From: a bacterium HR28
GTDB lineage: Bacteria; Chloroflexota; Chloroflexia; Thermomicrobiales; Thermomicrobiaceae
Assembly (NCBI GenBank): GCA_002898255.1
Contig: BEIE01000001.1
Span: 1,240,001-1,304,000 of the forward strand
DNA length: 64,000 nucleotides
Reading direction: 5' to 3'
The notes under the pieces are model-generated. The model had not been told where the DNA came from, did no database searches, and worked only from the letters and a program-made list of their open reading frames with translations. Positions 1 to 9,716 of this stretch are shown here, piece after piece. The first letter of the stretch is position 1. Every line of letters starts with the position of its first letter. A program made the translations under genes and the position numbers.

Positions 1-261
1 CTTCTGGACATCGTGGACGGCGAGTTCCTCAAAGATCGTTTCGTCGGAGAGCCCGCGTGCAGCCAGCTCCGCAATCTCCTCATCGTATTCGTCGGTGCTG
101 CTGATCGCCTTGTCGAAGATAGTCGGGTTGGAGGTCACGCCACGAAGACCGTCATCTTCAATGAGACGCGCGAGTTCCCCTGAGGTGATCAAAGGACGGC
201 TCAGAAAGTCGAGCCAGAAGCTCTGTCCATATGCTGCGAGTTGGCGGAGTGGATTGGTCAT
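1..261 (-). CDS. tal: Transaldolase, N-terminal part (cut by window edge)
   Basis: The first 87 codons of a gene that continues past the window start. The ATG complement lies at 259-261 and is preceded on the minus strand by a GGAGGG ribosome binding site. The translation begins MTNPLRQLAAYGQSFWLDF and contains GVTSNPTIFDKAI, the N-terminal signature of the mycobacterial/chloroflexal type of transaldolase, which moves a dihydroxyacetone unit between sugar phosphates in the pentose phosphate pathway. The Schiff-base lysine lies beyond the edge. In several actinobacteria and Chloroflexota this domain is fused to glucose-6-phosphate isomerase. The truncation prevents deciding whether that is so here. 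Confidence 0.85.
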   Translation of the reverse strand, partial: MTNPLRQLAAYGQSFWLDFLSRPLITSGELARLIEDDGLRGVTSNPTIFDKAISSTDEYDEEIAELAARGLSDETIFEELAVHDVQK

Positions 262-298
262 CTCGATACCCTCCGGAAGCGGGTCATCCCGAACGGAT

Positions 299-327
299 GA
301 GCCGGTCGGCCAGGACGGAACCGGCTC
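299..327 (-). terminator. Inverted repeat between reductase and transaldolase genes
   Basis: GAGCCGGT (299-306) pairs with ACCGGCTC (320-327) around a 13-base loop, just past the stop of the deazaflavin reductase gene and before the transaldolase start. There is no clear U-run, so it could be a weak terminator or only an RNA-stabilising hairpin. Confidence 0.4.
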
Positions 328-366
328 TCAATCTTATCGCACCGAGCTCGGTGTCCTCCGTCGGCA

Positions 367-888
367 TCAACAGCGAGGAAGAGCGGTGTGCGGGACAATC
401 TCGACGACAGGGAGTTCTTCGGCATGCGCGAGCGCGAAAGCGATCTCAGCGTCATAGTCGAAGATCCGGAGAAGCCGTAGAAGCGGTCGGGTGGGGCGGG
501 GTGGGCCGCAGCGACGAGAGTACGTCGCCATCCGCTCCATGAAGGCGCGGCGCTGCGCTGGATCGAGGACGACCTGCGCTCGTGCGCGCCAGCAGCGGTG
601 CCCATAACGCACGATGATCTCCGGGTTCGCGAGGATGTTGCGATACCAATCCGCGCGAATGCCCGCGAGGCCCGCGAAGACGATGAAGCGGTCGTCCACC
701 CTCATGGCGCTCAGTGCAGTGCGCCGAGGGAGGTTTGTCTTACGGCCAATCGTTGTGAGCAGGACAACACAGCGCCAGGCAAGGAGGGAGGCGAGCGGAC
801 CTCGATAGAGATACGCGGGTAACTTGAGGAGCAGACGTTGGAGTCCCTTCGGACGAATGCGGACCAGTGTTGGAGGTCGCTCAGTCAT
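367..888 (-). CDS. Deazaflavin (F420)-dependent nitroreductase-family protein
   Basis: A 173-residue protein resembling the DDN/AclJ family (PF04075 type), split-barrel proteins that use reduced F420 or FMN. The central stretch GRKTNLPRRTALSAM followed by VFAGLAGIRADWYRNILANP matches the family's typical G(R)xTGxxR...WYxNLxAnP core, which binds the deazaflavin phosphate tail. It starts in an ATGA overlap with the acyl-CoA ligase stop, so the two are translationally coupled in one operon. The substrate is unknown; members reduce quinones or nitroaromatics. The F420 preference is inferred from the family, since no F420 biosynthesis gene lies in the window. Confidence 0.75.
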   Translation of the reverse strand: MTERPPTLVRIRPKGLQRLLLKLPAYLYRGPLASLLAWRCVVLLTTIGRKTNLPRRTALSAMRVDDRFIVFAGLAGIRADWYRNILANPEIIVRYGHRCWRARAQVVLDPAQRRAFMERMATYSRRCGPPRPTRPLLRLLRIFDYDAEIAFALAHAEELPVVEIVPHTALPRC

Positions 889-2864
889 AGACCGTCCCTC
901 TCCGCGCCGTCGTGTGCTACCGTGTCGGCACGTATTGCCGATCCAAGGGCAACAAGTTCGTCCACCGCTGCGGGATTCTCAAGAGCCGAAAGGTCGCCAG
1001 GATCCAGGCCAAGGTAAGCCGCGCGGACAACGCGGCGCATGATCTTGGCGTTTCGGGTGCGAGGGAGATCGCTCACAAAATGGACGCGCTGCGGTCGCAG
1101 CGGCTTCCCAAGTTCGCGCGCGATGAGGTCCTGTATTTCCTGAGCCAGCTGTTCGCTCGGCTCGGAGCCACGCCGGAGAATACAAAAGACGACGAGCGCC
1201 TCACCCTTGACGGGGTCCGGGATGCCAATTGCAGCGGCCTCTTGGACGGCCGGATGTGCGACCGCTACGGATTCCACCTCGGCTGGGCCCAGTCGTTTGC
1301 CTGCGATCTTGAGTGTGTCGTCGGATCGGCCGAGGATATACCAGAAGCCGCTATCGTCAACGAGGGCCCAATCGCCGTGCACCCAAAGGTGCGGCCAGCG
1401 CGACCAGTAGGTGGCTAAATACCGGTCTGGATCGCGCCAGAAACCCGCGGTCATGCCGACCCAGGGTTGGCGAACAACTAGTTCACCCACTCGACCACGG
1501 ACGGATCGACCGGTCTCATCGACAACGTCGGCAGCCATACCAGGCACTGGACCAGTGAACGCACAGGGAGCCTGCGGCTCGATCGTTGTACAACCGACGA
1601 TTCCACCCCCGATCTCGGTGCCGCCGGAGTAGTTGATGATGGGGCGCAGTCGGGCACCGACTGTCTCGAACAGCCACCACCACGGGGTTGGGTTCCACGG
1701 CTCGCCGGTCGAGCCGAAGGCGCGGAGGCTGCTCAGGTCGTGCCGCTCCTCGGGGGCTGCGTTGCGGGCCATGAGCGCGCGCACGACCGTCGGCGTGAGG
1801 CCGAGCACTGTGATCCGGTGCCGCGCCACCAGTTGCCAGAGGCGGTCCGCTGTTGGCCAGTCGGGGGTTCCCTCGTAGAGCACCGCAGTTGCGCCAAGTA
1901 GCAGCGTGCCTTGGATGAGCCAGGGACCCATCATCCAGCCGAGATCGGTAAGCCAAAGGACCCGATCGTCGGTCTGAACGTCAAAGCAATAAGCGAGGTC
2001 ATGTGCCGCCTTGATTGGGAAGCCTGCTTGAACGTGAACGGTCCCCTTCGGACGGCCGGTTGTTCCTGAGGTGTAGATGAGCATGTACGGACTCGTCGCA
2101 TCGGTCAGCGTCGCTGCTGGCGGAACGCTCACCGCGGCGAGCCGTTCGTGCCACCAGTGATCACGGTTGGACGTCCAGGGGATGTCGGTGCCACTGCGCC
2201 GTACCACCAGGACGCGACGCACGGTAGGACAGTGGGCCAGAGCGCGGTCAGCAATCTCCTTGAGTCGAACGAGCTGTCCTCGGCGTGGGAATGCGTCCGC
2301 GGTGACCAAGAGCGTGGCCTCAGCGTCTTGCAGGCGAGCAGCGACAGCCTCTGGACCGAAGCCGGAGAAGATGGGGACAGCGATCGCGCCAAGCCAGCCG
2401 AGTGCGAGCGTCACCAGGGCTGTCTCGGGGAGCATCGGCAGAAAGATGCCGACCCGGTCACCGGCTGTGACGCCGAGTTCGGCCAAGGCTCCTGCTACGC
2501 GCGGGACGAGAGACGATAGATCGCGATAGGTGAGGACAGCTGTTGCACCATCGTCTCCCTCCCAGAGGAGGGCGGGGCGATCGGATGTGCCCCAGCGGGC
2601 GAGCAGATCGGCGACGTGGTTGTACTGTGCGTCTGGGAAAAAGGTTGCCCAAGGCAAACCACGTGAGAGATCGAGCACTGTGCTGGGCGGTCGCTGCCAG
2701 CGGATACCGAGATCGCTCACCGCGGCCTCCCAATACCATGCTGGGTCTTGGGCTGCACGTGCGCGGAGCTCGGCAAGAGTTTGACAGCCAGTGCGCTCCA
2801 AGAAGCGGCGAAGACGGCTTCGCTCGAACTCCGAGGTGCTCGGTGACCATACGGGCTGTGTCAT
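885..2864 (-). CDS. AMP-forming acyl-CoA synthetase (acetyl-CoA synthetase-like)
   Basis: A 659-residue member of the ANL superfamily, activating a carboxylate to acyl-AMP and then acyl-CoA. Visible motifs are the P-loop-like YTSGTTGRPKG (residues 264-274), the adenine-binding NYSGGTEIGG (411-420), the GD hinge region WVHGDWALVDDSG near 495-506, and the C-terminal catalytic lysine in RTRNAKIMRR (K607). Length matches acetyl/acetoacetyl-CoA synthetases, but the second gene at 30931 is much closer to true Acs. Here the Acs-type WWQTETGG is replaced by NYSGGTEIGG, so the acyl substrate is probably different. It lies upstream of and overlaps the deazaflavin reductase gene. Confidence 0.85.
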   Translation of the reverse strand: MTQPVWSPSTSEFERSRLRRFLERTGCQTLAELRARAAQDPAWYWEAAVSDLGIRWQRPPSTVLDLSRGLPWATFFPDAQYNHVADLLARWGTSDRPALLWEGDDGATAVLTYRDLSSLVPRVAGALAELGVTAGDRVGIFLPMLPETALVTLALGWLGAIAVPIFSGFGPEAVAARLQDAEATLLVTADAFPRRGQLVRLKEIADRALAHCPTVRRVLVVRRSGTDIPWTSNRDHWWHERLAAVSVPPAATLTDATSPYMLIYTSGTTGRPKGTVHVQAGFPIKAAHDLAYCFDVQTDDRVLWLTDLGWMMGPWLIQGTLLLGATAVLYEGTPDWPTADRLWQLVARHRITVLGLTPTVVRALMARNAAPEERHDLSSLRAFGSTGEPWNPTPWWWLFETVGARLRPIINYSGGTEIGGGIVGCTTIEPQAPCAFTGPVPGMAADVVDETGRSVRGRVGELVVRQPWVGMTAGFWRDPDRYLATYWSRWPHLWVHGDWALVDDSGFWYILGRSDDTLKIAGKRLGPAEVESVAVAHPAVQEAAAIGIPDPVKGEALVVFCILRRGSEPSEQLAQEIQDLIARELGKPLRPQRVHFVSDLPRTRNAKIMRRVVRAAYLGLDPGDLSALENPAAVDELVALGSAIRADTVAHDGAERDGL

Positions 2865-3033
2865 CGATCATCCTCCGATCGGATCGATTAGGCATTTTCA
2901 TAGTAGGATCTCGTGCCCAATGTGACTAGTCGTATGATCGCCGGGTGCCCTCTTGACAGACGGGACAGCGATACCGTAGCCTGACGGCAGAGTCGCTTCT
3001 GGTGAGACGGGTGTACACGTTATTCCGAAGATT

Positions 3034-3049
3034 GTCCGGTATTTCGGAC
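3034..3049. promoter_or_regulatory. Small inverted repeat upstream of ABC importer
   Basis: GTCCG (3034-3038) and CGGAC (3045-3049) face each other across six bases, about 75 bases before the binding-protein start. Upstream, a TTGACA at 2953-2958 is followed 18 bases later by TAGCCT, a poor -10. The repeat would suit a dimeric repressor of a sugar operon, but it is short and could be chance. Confidence 0.25.
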
Positions 3050-3122
3050 CAGAGGGATACGAGGGCATCCGTCACCAGGACTCGAGGTCGGATGGACGTG
3101 GTACGAGGAGGAGGTCGGAACA

Positions 3123-4574
3123 ATGACCAACAGTACTGAGGGTCGGTGGCTGGGCGGAAAACTCTCGCGGCGGGCACTTGTCCGTGGGATCGCGCTGGGA
3201 GTGGCGGCCCCCGTCGTGAGCGGGCTGCTAGCAGCTTGCGCGGGCGGGCAAGCGACTCCAACTGCCGCGCCGCAGCCGACACCAACTGCTGCTCCGGCGC
3301 AGCAGCCAACACCGACAGCGGCACCAGCGGCGACACCGACACCGGCAGCCACGCCGACGGCGACGCCAGTGGTGCTCAAGGGGACCAAGCTCAATATCCT
3401 CTTTGGGACGTTCTTCGTTCCCGAGACACAGGATCTGATGAAGCAGCAGCTCCAGGAGTTCGGCAAGGAGACCGGGGTCGAGGCGACGATCGACTTCATT
3501 AACTGGCCGGACTTGCAGCCAAAGATTAGCGCAGCAGTGCAGGCCGGCGCTGGTCCAGACATCGTCGGCATGTGGGATACCTGGCCCTCCCTGTACAAGG
3601 AAGCGTTGGTGGATGTTCACGACATCGTTGAGAAGCGTATTAAGGGAGAAGGGGACTACTTCGACTGGGTGAAGAAGACAGTTCTTGTGGGTGACCAGTG
3701 GCTGAGCATTCCAATTGGTGCGCCGACCAGTGCACAGGTTTTCCGGAAGAGCGTATTGCAAAAGGCTGGGTGGCCAGATCCAAATAATCCCCCGGATACG
3801 TGGGAAGATCTTTTCAAGATTGGCGTGGAGATGAAGAAGAACGGAATGCCGCTCGGCCAGGCATTTGGGCACTCGACCGGTGACCCGCCATCGTTCTGCT
3901 ATGCCTTCATGTGGGCGTATGGGGCGATGGAAGTCGAGGCCGATGGCAAGACCGTCGCCTTCAATAAGCCGCAGTTCGTGGAAGGGATGAAGCTCTTCCT
4001 GAGTTACTGGAAGCAGGCGTTCGACGAGACTGGACTGTCTTGGGACGATGCGACGAACAATCGTGCGTTCCTGGCGGGACAGATTGGGTGGACCTTTAAC
4101 GGGAGCAGTATTTACATTGCGGCAAAGAAGCAGGCTCCGGACATCGCCGAAGATATTATCCACCACATCTATCCAAAGGGGCCAGCTGGACGCTTCAACA
4201 ACCTGGGAAGCTGGTCGGTGGGTATCCTGAAGTATTCAAAGAATATTGCCGGTGCGAAGGCGTTTCTCGAATGGTGGACGGCCCCAGAACAGTTCCGGAA
4301 GTGGTTGGAGATTCAGCAGGGATATCAGGTGGCGCCAACGGCATACTACTTGAATGATCCGTATTACAAGGCGGATCCGAAGCTTGTGCCGTACGTCGAG
4401 GCAGCCAAGTACGGGCGGAACAAGGGGTACGCCGGACTCGGAAACGAGAAGGCGGCTGAGGCGTTCGCCCGCTACATTGTGGTCGACACCTTCGCGCGTG
4501 CCATTCAGTCAGGGAACGCCGAAGAGGCGATCCAGTGGGGTGCCAGCGAGCTCCAAAAGATCTACGGAGCGTGA
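3123..4574 (+). CDS. Extracellular solute-binding lipoprotein, carbohydrate ABC importer
   Basis: A 483-residue family-1-type sugar binding protein. The N-terminus has a twin-arginine-like SRRALVRG (R16-R17), a hydrophobic segment and a lipobox LLAACAGG with the lipidated Cys at 39. This suggests export in folded form and anchoring to the outer face of the membrane. Residues about 45-85 form a low-complexity Pro/Thr/Ala linker, then the mature domain starts near LKGTKLNILFGTF. The start is backed by GAGGAGGAGG upstream. It is first in an operon with two permeases and an ATPase. The sugar cannot be told from sequence and no catabolic gene lies nearby. Confidence 0.9.
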   Translation: MTNSTEGRWLGGKLSRRALVRGIALGVAAPVVSGLLAACAGGQATPTAAPQPTPTAAPAQQPTPTAAPAATPTPAATPTATPVVLKGTKLNILFGTFFVPETQDLMKQQLQEFGKETGVEATIDFINWPDLQPKISAAVQAGAGPDIVGMWDTWPSLYKEALVDVHDIVEKRIKGEGDYFDWVKKTVLVGDQWLSIPIGAPTSAQVFRKSVLQKAGWPDPNNPPDTWEDLFKIGVEMKKNGMPLGQAFGHSTGDPPSFCYAFMWAYGAMEVEADGKTVAFNKPQFVEGMKLFLSYWKQAFDETGLSWDDATNNRAFLAGQIGWTFNGSSIYIAAKKQAPDIAEDIIHHIYPKGPAGRFNNLGSWSVGILKYSKNIAGAKAFLEWWTAPEQFRKWLEIQQGYQVAPTAYYLNDPYYKADPKLVPYVEAAKYGRNKGYAGLGNEKAAEAFARYIVVDTFARAIQSGNAEEAIQWGASELQKIYGA

Positions 4575-4580
4575 ACGCGA

Positions 4581-4615
4581 GGCGGGAGGAGTGGTGCTGT
4601 GCCACTCCTCCCGCC
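4581..4615 (+). terminator. Intra-operon stem-loop after binding-protein gene
   Basis: A perfect 14-bp stem: GGCGGGAGGAGTGG at 4581-4594 pairs with 4602-4615 around a 7-base loop. It begins only 7 bases after the stop codon of the binding protein and is followed by TTCTGGGTTT, a poor U-tract. In binding-protein operons such elements usually cause partial termination or protect the 3' end, so that the binding protein is made in excess over the permeases. Confidence 0.75.
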
Positions 4616-4654
4616 TTCTGGGTTTAACAGCAGTGTGAGTGACGAGGTGCCACG

Positions 4655-5599
4655 ATGACGACTGCTCCGGCCGGTACGGTTACGCAGGCGGTGCCGCTCC
4701 GTCTGCGCGAGCGAATTCGTCATTGGCTCGATAGTGAGCCGGTCCTCGCGTATCTTTTCATGTCACCTGGTTGGTTGATTCTTTTGTTGTTCATGAGTTA
4801 TCCGTTTTTCTTGGGCATCTGGATTTCCCTCACCGACCGGACGGTTGGGCTCCCAAGCGGCGAGTTTGTTGGCTTTCGGAATTATGCGGAATTGCTGCGA
4901 GACCGGACTTTCCACCTGACGGTCATGAACACATTTATCTATGGATTTGTGACGGTGCCATTTAAGCTCGTGCTGGGCTTGCTCCTTGCGCTTTTGCTCA
5001 ACCAAGCTTTCCCAATGCGGAACGTCTTGCGGGCGGCACTGTTGCTTCCGTGGATCGTACCGACGGCACTTTCGAGTCTGGCTTGGCTCATGCTCTACGA
5101 TGCGGTCCTGAGCCCGTTCTCCTGGTTGTTGAAAAACTGGGGGCTCATTGAGTCGAACATCGCCTTCCTTGGCACGCGCACGAATGCAATCATTTCGCTC
5201 TGTATCGCCAATATCTGGCGAGGAACCCCGTTCTTCGCAGTAGCGATCTTGGCGGGCTTGCAAGCGGTCCCGCAGGAGCTCCACGAGGCTGCAGCGATTG
5301 AGGGTGCCAACCGCGTTCAGCGGTTCCTCGCGGTGACGCTGCCAGTGATCAAGGGAATTCTCGTCATCACCACACTCTTCTCAATCATTTGGACCTTCGC
5401 GGACTTCCAGCTGGTCTATGTGTTGACCAAGGGTGGACCGGCAAACTCCACGCACATCTTCGGTACCTATGCTTGGCAGATCGGGATTGGCGGAGCTGGA
5501 AAGCTCGGGATCGGTGCGGCGATCTCTCTGTACATGTTCCCCGTCCTAGCGGTCCTCTCGGCAATCTTGTTGCGCTACGTGCGTTCCCAGGAGGCGTGA
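4655..5599 (+). CDS. Sugar ABC importer permease, MalF/UgpA type
   Basis: A 314-residue inner-membrane permease with about six hydrophobic spans (first at residues 35-57). The cytoplasmic EAA loop HEAAAIEGANRVQRFLAVTLP (residues about 210-230) is the coupling helix that contacts the ATPase. The ATG at 4655 is preceded by GACGAGGTGCC. It follows the binding protein after an 80-base gap that holds the stem-loop, and its stop lies one base before the next permease's GTG. Confidence 0.92.
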   Translation: MTTAPAGTVTQAVPLRLRERIRHWLDSEPVLAYLFMSPGWLILLLFMSYPFFLGIWISLTDRTVGLPSGEFVGFRNYAELLRDRTFHLTVMNTFIYGFVTVPFKLVLGLLLALLLNQAFPMRNVLRAALLLPWIVPTALSSLAWLMLYDAVLSPFSWLLKNWGLIESNIAFLGTRTNAIISLCIANIWRGTPFFAVAILAGLQAVPQELHEAAAIEGANRVQRFLAVTLPVIKGILVITTLFSIIWTFADFQLVYVLTKGGPANSTHIFGTYAWQIGIGGAGKLGIGAAISLYMFPVLAVLSAILLRYVRSQEA

Positions 5600-5600
5600 G

Positions 5601-6446
5601 GTGGTCGGCAGCAATCGGTTGAGCAGTCGGCTCTTACTCCTTTACCTGCCATTAGCATTCTTTACTGTATTTCTGCTGTTTCCGTTCTATTGGATGCTTA
5701 TCATCTCGCTAAAGCCGAATAGTCTGCTCCTCAATATGAAAGTCAACCCATTATATCTCACTCAGTTTACGTTGGAGCATTACCGATATCTGCTGACCAA
5801 CACCGATTTTCCGCGCTGGGCACTCAATACGGCGGTGGTCACTTTTGGAGCCACGTTTCTGTCATTGACGAGCAGTATCCTGATGGGATACGCGTTAGGA
5901 CGATTCCGTTTCCGGGGTGGGAACTTGGCGGGCACGGCGATCTTCCTCGCGTATCTTATCCCACCGACCCTGCTGTTCATTCCGCTCAGCCAGGTGGTCG
6001 CTCGCTTTGGGCTCTATAACTCCTATTGGGCGCTGATCTTAACGTACCCGACGTTCTTGATTCCGTTCGCGTCCTGGCTCCTGATGGGCTACTTTCGGAC
6101 TATTCCACGCGAGCTGGAAGAATGCGCGATGATCGACGGAGCGAGCCGGTTCCAAGCAATGTGGCGGATCATCTTGCCCCTGGCCCTACCTGGCGTGCTT
6201 TCGGCCGGAATCTTCTCCTTCACGCTTTCGTGGAACGAGTTCCTGTATGCGCTCGTCTTCATGGGTTCCGGTGAAATGAAGACGATCCCCGTTGGTACAG
6301 TGAGCGATCTGATCCGAGCCGACGTCTTCCAGTGGGGGCCGCTCATGGCAGCGGCGATGCTTGGTTCAGTGCCTGTGGCGATCGCATACATGTTCTTTGT
6401 CGATCAATACGTCTCCGGCCTCACTGCGGGAGCCGTCAAAGGCTAG
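5601..6446 (+). CDS. Sugar ABC importer permease, MalG/UgpE type
   Basis: A 281-residue second permease with six predicted spans and the EAA loop ELEECAMIDGASRFQAMWRI (about residues 171-190). The start is GTG at 5601, one base after the upstream TGA, with AGGAGG just before it, so translation is coupled. With the preceding permease it forms the heterodimeric transmembrane pore of a carbohydrate importer. Confidence 0.92.
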   Translation: MVGSNRLSSRLLLLYLPLAFFTVFLLFPFYWMLIISLKPNSLLLNMKVNPLYLTQFTLEHYRYLLTNTDFPRWALNTAVVTFGATFLSLTSSILMGYALGRFRFRGGNLAGTAIFLAYLIPPTLLFIPLSQVVARFGLYNSYWALILTYPTFLIPFASWLLMGYFRTIPRELEECAMIDGASRFQAMWRIILPLALPGVLSAGIFSFTLSWNEFLYALVFMGSGEMKTIPVGTVSDLIRADVFQWGPLMAAAMLGSVPVAIAYMFFVDQYVSGLTAGAVKG

Positions 6447-6540
6447 GCTGGTCACTAGACAGGAAGCGGAACTTCCGTATACTAGTGCCGGGGCGATCTT
6501 CGGTGACGGAAACGCGAGATGTGCACGACGGAGGGTGCGC

Positions 6541-7635
<1,095 letters not shown>

Positions 7636-7658
7636 TCCTGTGCCGCTCGCTCACAGTG

Positions 7659-7697
7659 GGGACCGCTTAGACATTGGGCGGTCCCGTTTCTTCTTTT
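7659..7697 (+). terminator. Rho-independent terminator of the ABC importer operon
   Basis: GGGACCGC (7659-7666) pairs with GCGGTCCC (7678-7685) around an 11-base loop, followed by GTTTCTTCTTTTTG. It lies 24 bases after the ATPase stop. Confidence 0.85.
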
Positions 7698-7825
7698 TGC
7701 TCTTTAGGAATGGACCCCGCGGTTGCGCAGCTGGTGAGCGAGTTCGAGCAGCGCGCTGACACGCTGTGAGACAGGTTCTTCGATCCGTTGTATTGTTGCT
7801 AGACGTCCGCTGCTCTACGAGCTTT

Positions 7826-8290
7826 TCAGCGTTTTGGCACAACAGAGATGGTCCCGTCCGATTCTAAGACGACAAGGCGAGCTTCCTGAACATCTTGTAG
7901 ACCTGCTCGCCGAAGAGCCGCTTGTGCTTCTTCCAAACTGATCATCTCGCGACGGAGTGCACGCCGATCCCAGCGCCCGTCACGTGCAAGAACTGTCGGT
8001 GGAGGCTCCAGCAGTCGCTGTATCGCTGGAACACGCAGTGCAAGCCAGCTCACACTTCGGTCTGCGACGAAGAAGGTCGTGGCGAGGATGAGGCCGCCGG
8101 TCAAGGAGGTGTCAACACCAGTCATTGCGGGTTGCACTGCGTTCGCACTCAGGAGGATAAGAACGAGGTCAAAGATTGTCAGCTGGCCAAGTTGTCTTTT
8201 GCCAAAAATACGTAATAGGATGATGAAGATTATGTACATCACGAAGCCTCTAACCACGAGCTCCCACGCTGGGGTTTGAGGTACGAGCAT
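7826..8290 (-). CDS. DUF421 (YetF-like) membrane protein
   Basis: A 154-residue protein of the YetF/DUF421 family. There are about three N-terminal hydrophobic spans (roughly 14-32, 38-58 and 62-82), including the family motif RIFGKRQLGQLTIFDLV, then a cytoplasmic domain with LARDGRWDRRALRREMIS and a final beta-rich SDGTISVVPK. Bacillus relatives occur in spore and stress membranes and their molecular role is unknown. The ATG at 8290 follows AGGGGGTGACACG. It appears to be a single-gene unit. Confidence 0.85.
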   Translation of the reverse strand: MLVPQTPAWELVVRGFVMYIIFIILLRIFGKRQLGQLTIFDLVLILLSANAVQPAMTGVDTSLTGGLILATTFFVADRSVSWLALRVPAIQRLLEPPPTVLARDGRWDRRALRREMISLEEAQAALRRAGLQDVQEARLVVLESDGTISVVPKR

Positions 8291-8680
8291 CGTGTCACCC
8301 CCTGTACATGCGGGACTGTAGGTGCATGCCTTATGATGCTGCAGAGAGAGGACGGTTGGGTGAACTGCGTCGACGAGTCGTCCGAAGAGCCCCGATCTGC
8401 TCAGTAGAACACAAAGGGATGCAGAACGACAGACGTAGCGCTGTGCTCCAGAGATATCGGACAGACCCTCCGTAGGTATCAGTCCAGAGTGGGAGGCGCC
8501 TACTTGGTGAGGGACTGCGAGGGTCTCCTTCCTGCTGGTATGTCAATGAAGACAAGTGCCGCCGCCTGAAAATGGAGCACGCTCAGGAAACCACAGCCGA
8601 GGACAGCATTACCCGGCGCGGTACTTCCCTTGGAGCACTCCAAGTCGGCGCAGCTTCCCCGCAGAGACAAGCCCCCAGAA
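8291..8680. other. Gene-free stretch
   Basis: Between the DUF421 start and the yebC terminator I see no open frame with a ribosome site, no tRNA and no strong repeat. It presumably holds the DUF421 promoter, which I could not place. Confidence 0.4.
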
Positions 8681-8711
8681 CGAAAAGCCCGGTGACAAAG
8701 ATGCCACCGGG
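8681..8711 (-). terminator. Rho-independent terminator of yebC
   Basis: On the minus strand CCCGGTG and CACCGGG (plus positions 8688-8694 and 8705-8711) form a 7-bp stem with a 10-base loop, followed by CTTTTCG. It begins 23 bases past the yebC stop. Confidence 0.75.
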
Positions 8712-8734
8712 TCTTGTGCAGCCGAGCCGATCGG

Positions 8735-9481
8735 TCAGACTGCCCCGCGGACCTCGGCCGGGAAGCTCGCGTTCGTGTAGACCTCCTGCACGTCGTCGAG
8801 GTCTTCTAGTGCCTCCAGCAGCTTCAAGGCACTCTGTGCCTGGCTGCCTTCCAACTCGACCGTCGTCGTCGGGACACGCTGGATGTCGGCCTGTCGGATC
8901 TGATAGCCCGCCTGCTGAAGCTTTTCGGCAACGTCGCTCAACTGGTCGGGCTCCGTAGTGATGATCACCGTATCGTCCTCGACCTCAAAGTCACGCGCAC
9001 CAGCGTCGATCGCAGCGAGCGCGATCTCTTCGGGGTCGTGGCCATTGGTCGCGACAACGATCTGACCGAGCGTTTCGAACTGCCAAGCCACCGAACCGGT
9101 CTCACCGAGTGAGCCGCCGTACTTCGTGAACGTATGTCGGACGACAGATGCGGTCCGATTACGATTGTCAGTCAGTGCGATCGCCATGATGGCGATACCA
9201 CCAGGACCGTAGCCCTCATAGACGATCGTCTCATATTCCTGTGCGCCACCAGCAGCACCGCTCGCCTTGGCGATCGCGTTCTCGATCGTATCCTTTGGCA
9301 TCCCCTCGCGCTTGGCGCGTTCGATCGCCATGCGAAGGCGCACATTCGTCTCCGGATTCGGACCACCCTCACGTACGGCGACATGGATCTCGCGGGCCAG
9401 CTTACTAAAGATTTGACCCTTCCGGAAATCGGCTGCTTGCTTCTGCCGCTTGATCTGGGCCCACTTGGAGTGCCCTGCCAT
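8735..9481 (-). CDS. yebC: YebC/PmpR family transcription or translation factor
   Basis: A 248-residue member of the YebC/TACO1 family, starting MAGHSKWAQIKRQKQ with the highly conserved block FRKGQIFSKLAREI next. The family's middle signature YEGYGPGGIAIMA and the TDNRNRT loop are intact, and the length is typical. Members act as DNA-binding regulators or help ribosomes through difficult (polyproline) stretches. The usual ruvC partner is not adjacent; the next gene upstream is a DEAD-box helicase, 235 bases away. Confidence 0.95.
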   Translation of the reverse strand: MAGHSKWAQIKRQKQAADFRKGQIFSKLAREIHVAVREGGPNPETNVRLRMAIERAKREGMPKDTIENAIAKASGAAGGAQEYETIVYEGYGPGGIAIMAIALTDNRNRTASVVRHTFTKYGGSLGETGSVAWQFETLGQIVVATNGHDPEEIALAAIDAGARDFEVEDDTVIITTEPDQLSDVAEKLQQAGYQIRQADIQRVPTTTVELEGSQAQSALKLLEALEDLDDVQEVYTNASFPAEVRGAV

Positions 9482-9716
9482 ATTCTCACCTTCCCCTCAT
9501 CTGGTCGAGGCAATCGACCGCCCACAGCACGACAATGACCGGCACGGCGTCCCGTGTGTCGAGGAGCTCGCATCTTGGTGGTCTGAGATTGCGTCGGGGC
9601 ACCGCGCCGTTCGTGTGCACGACAGCCGACCGGTTCAATGCTCCGGTACGACCGCCCGTGGGGCGTCGACTCTCATACAAAGTCTGCCAGATACGCGCCG
9701 AACCGGGCAAGTCCGG

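Noticed and set aside
3100-3122. Twin-arginine signal of the binding protein as proof of Tat export
   Set aside because: SRRALVRG lacks the full S-R-R-x-F-L-K consensus. Sec export of the lipoprotein is equally possible, so only lipidation is stated firmly.
6361-6540. Upstream extension of the importer ATPase frame
   Set aside because: It would overlap the permease gene and adds a non-homologous N-terminus. ATG 6541 has a strong ribosome site and gives the MalK-like start.
8291-8734. Search for tRNA genes or a CRISPR array in gaps
   Set aside because: No cloverleaf-type TTCRANYC arm near an acceptor stem, and no set of equally spaced repeats, was seen in any gap of the window.
9486-9710. 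Possible small gene between helicase and yebC (expected ruvC place)
   Set aside because: The 74-codon frame shows no RuvC motifs and no ribosome site. I count it as non-coding.
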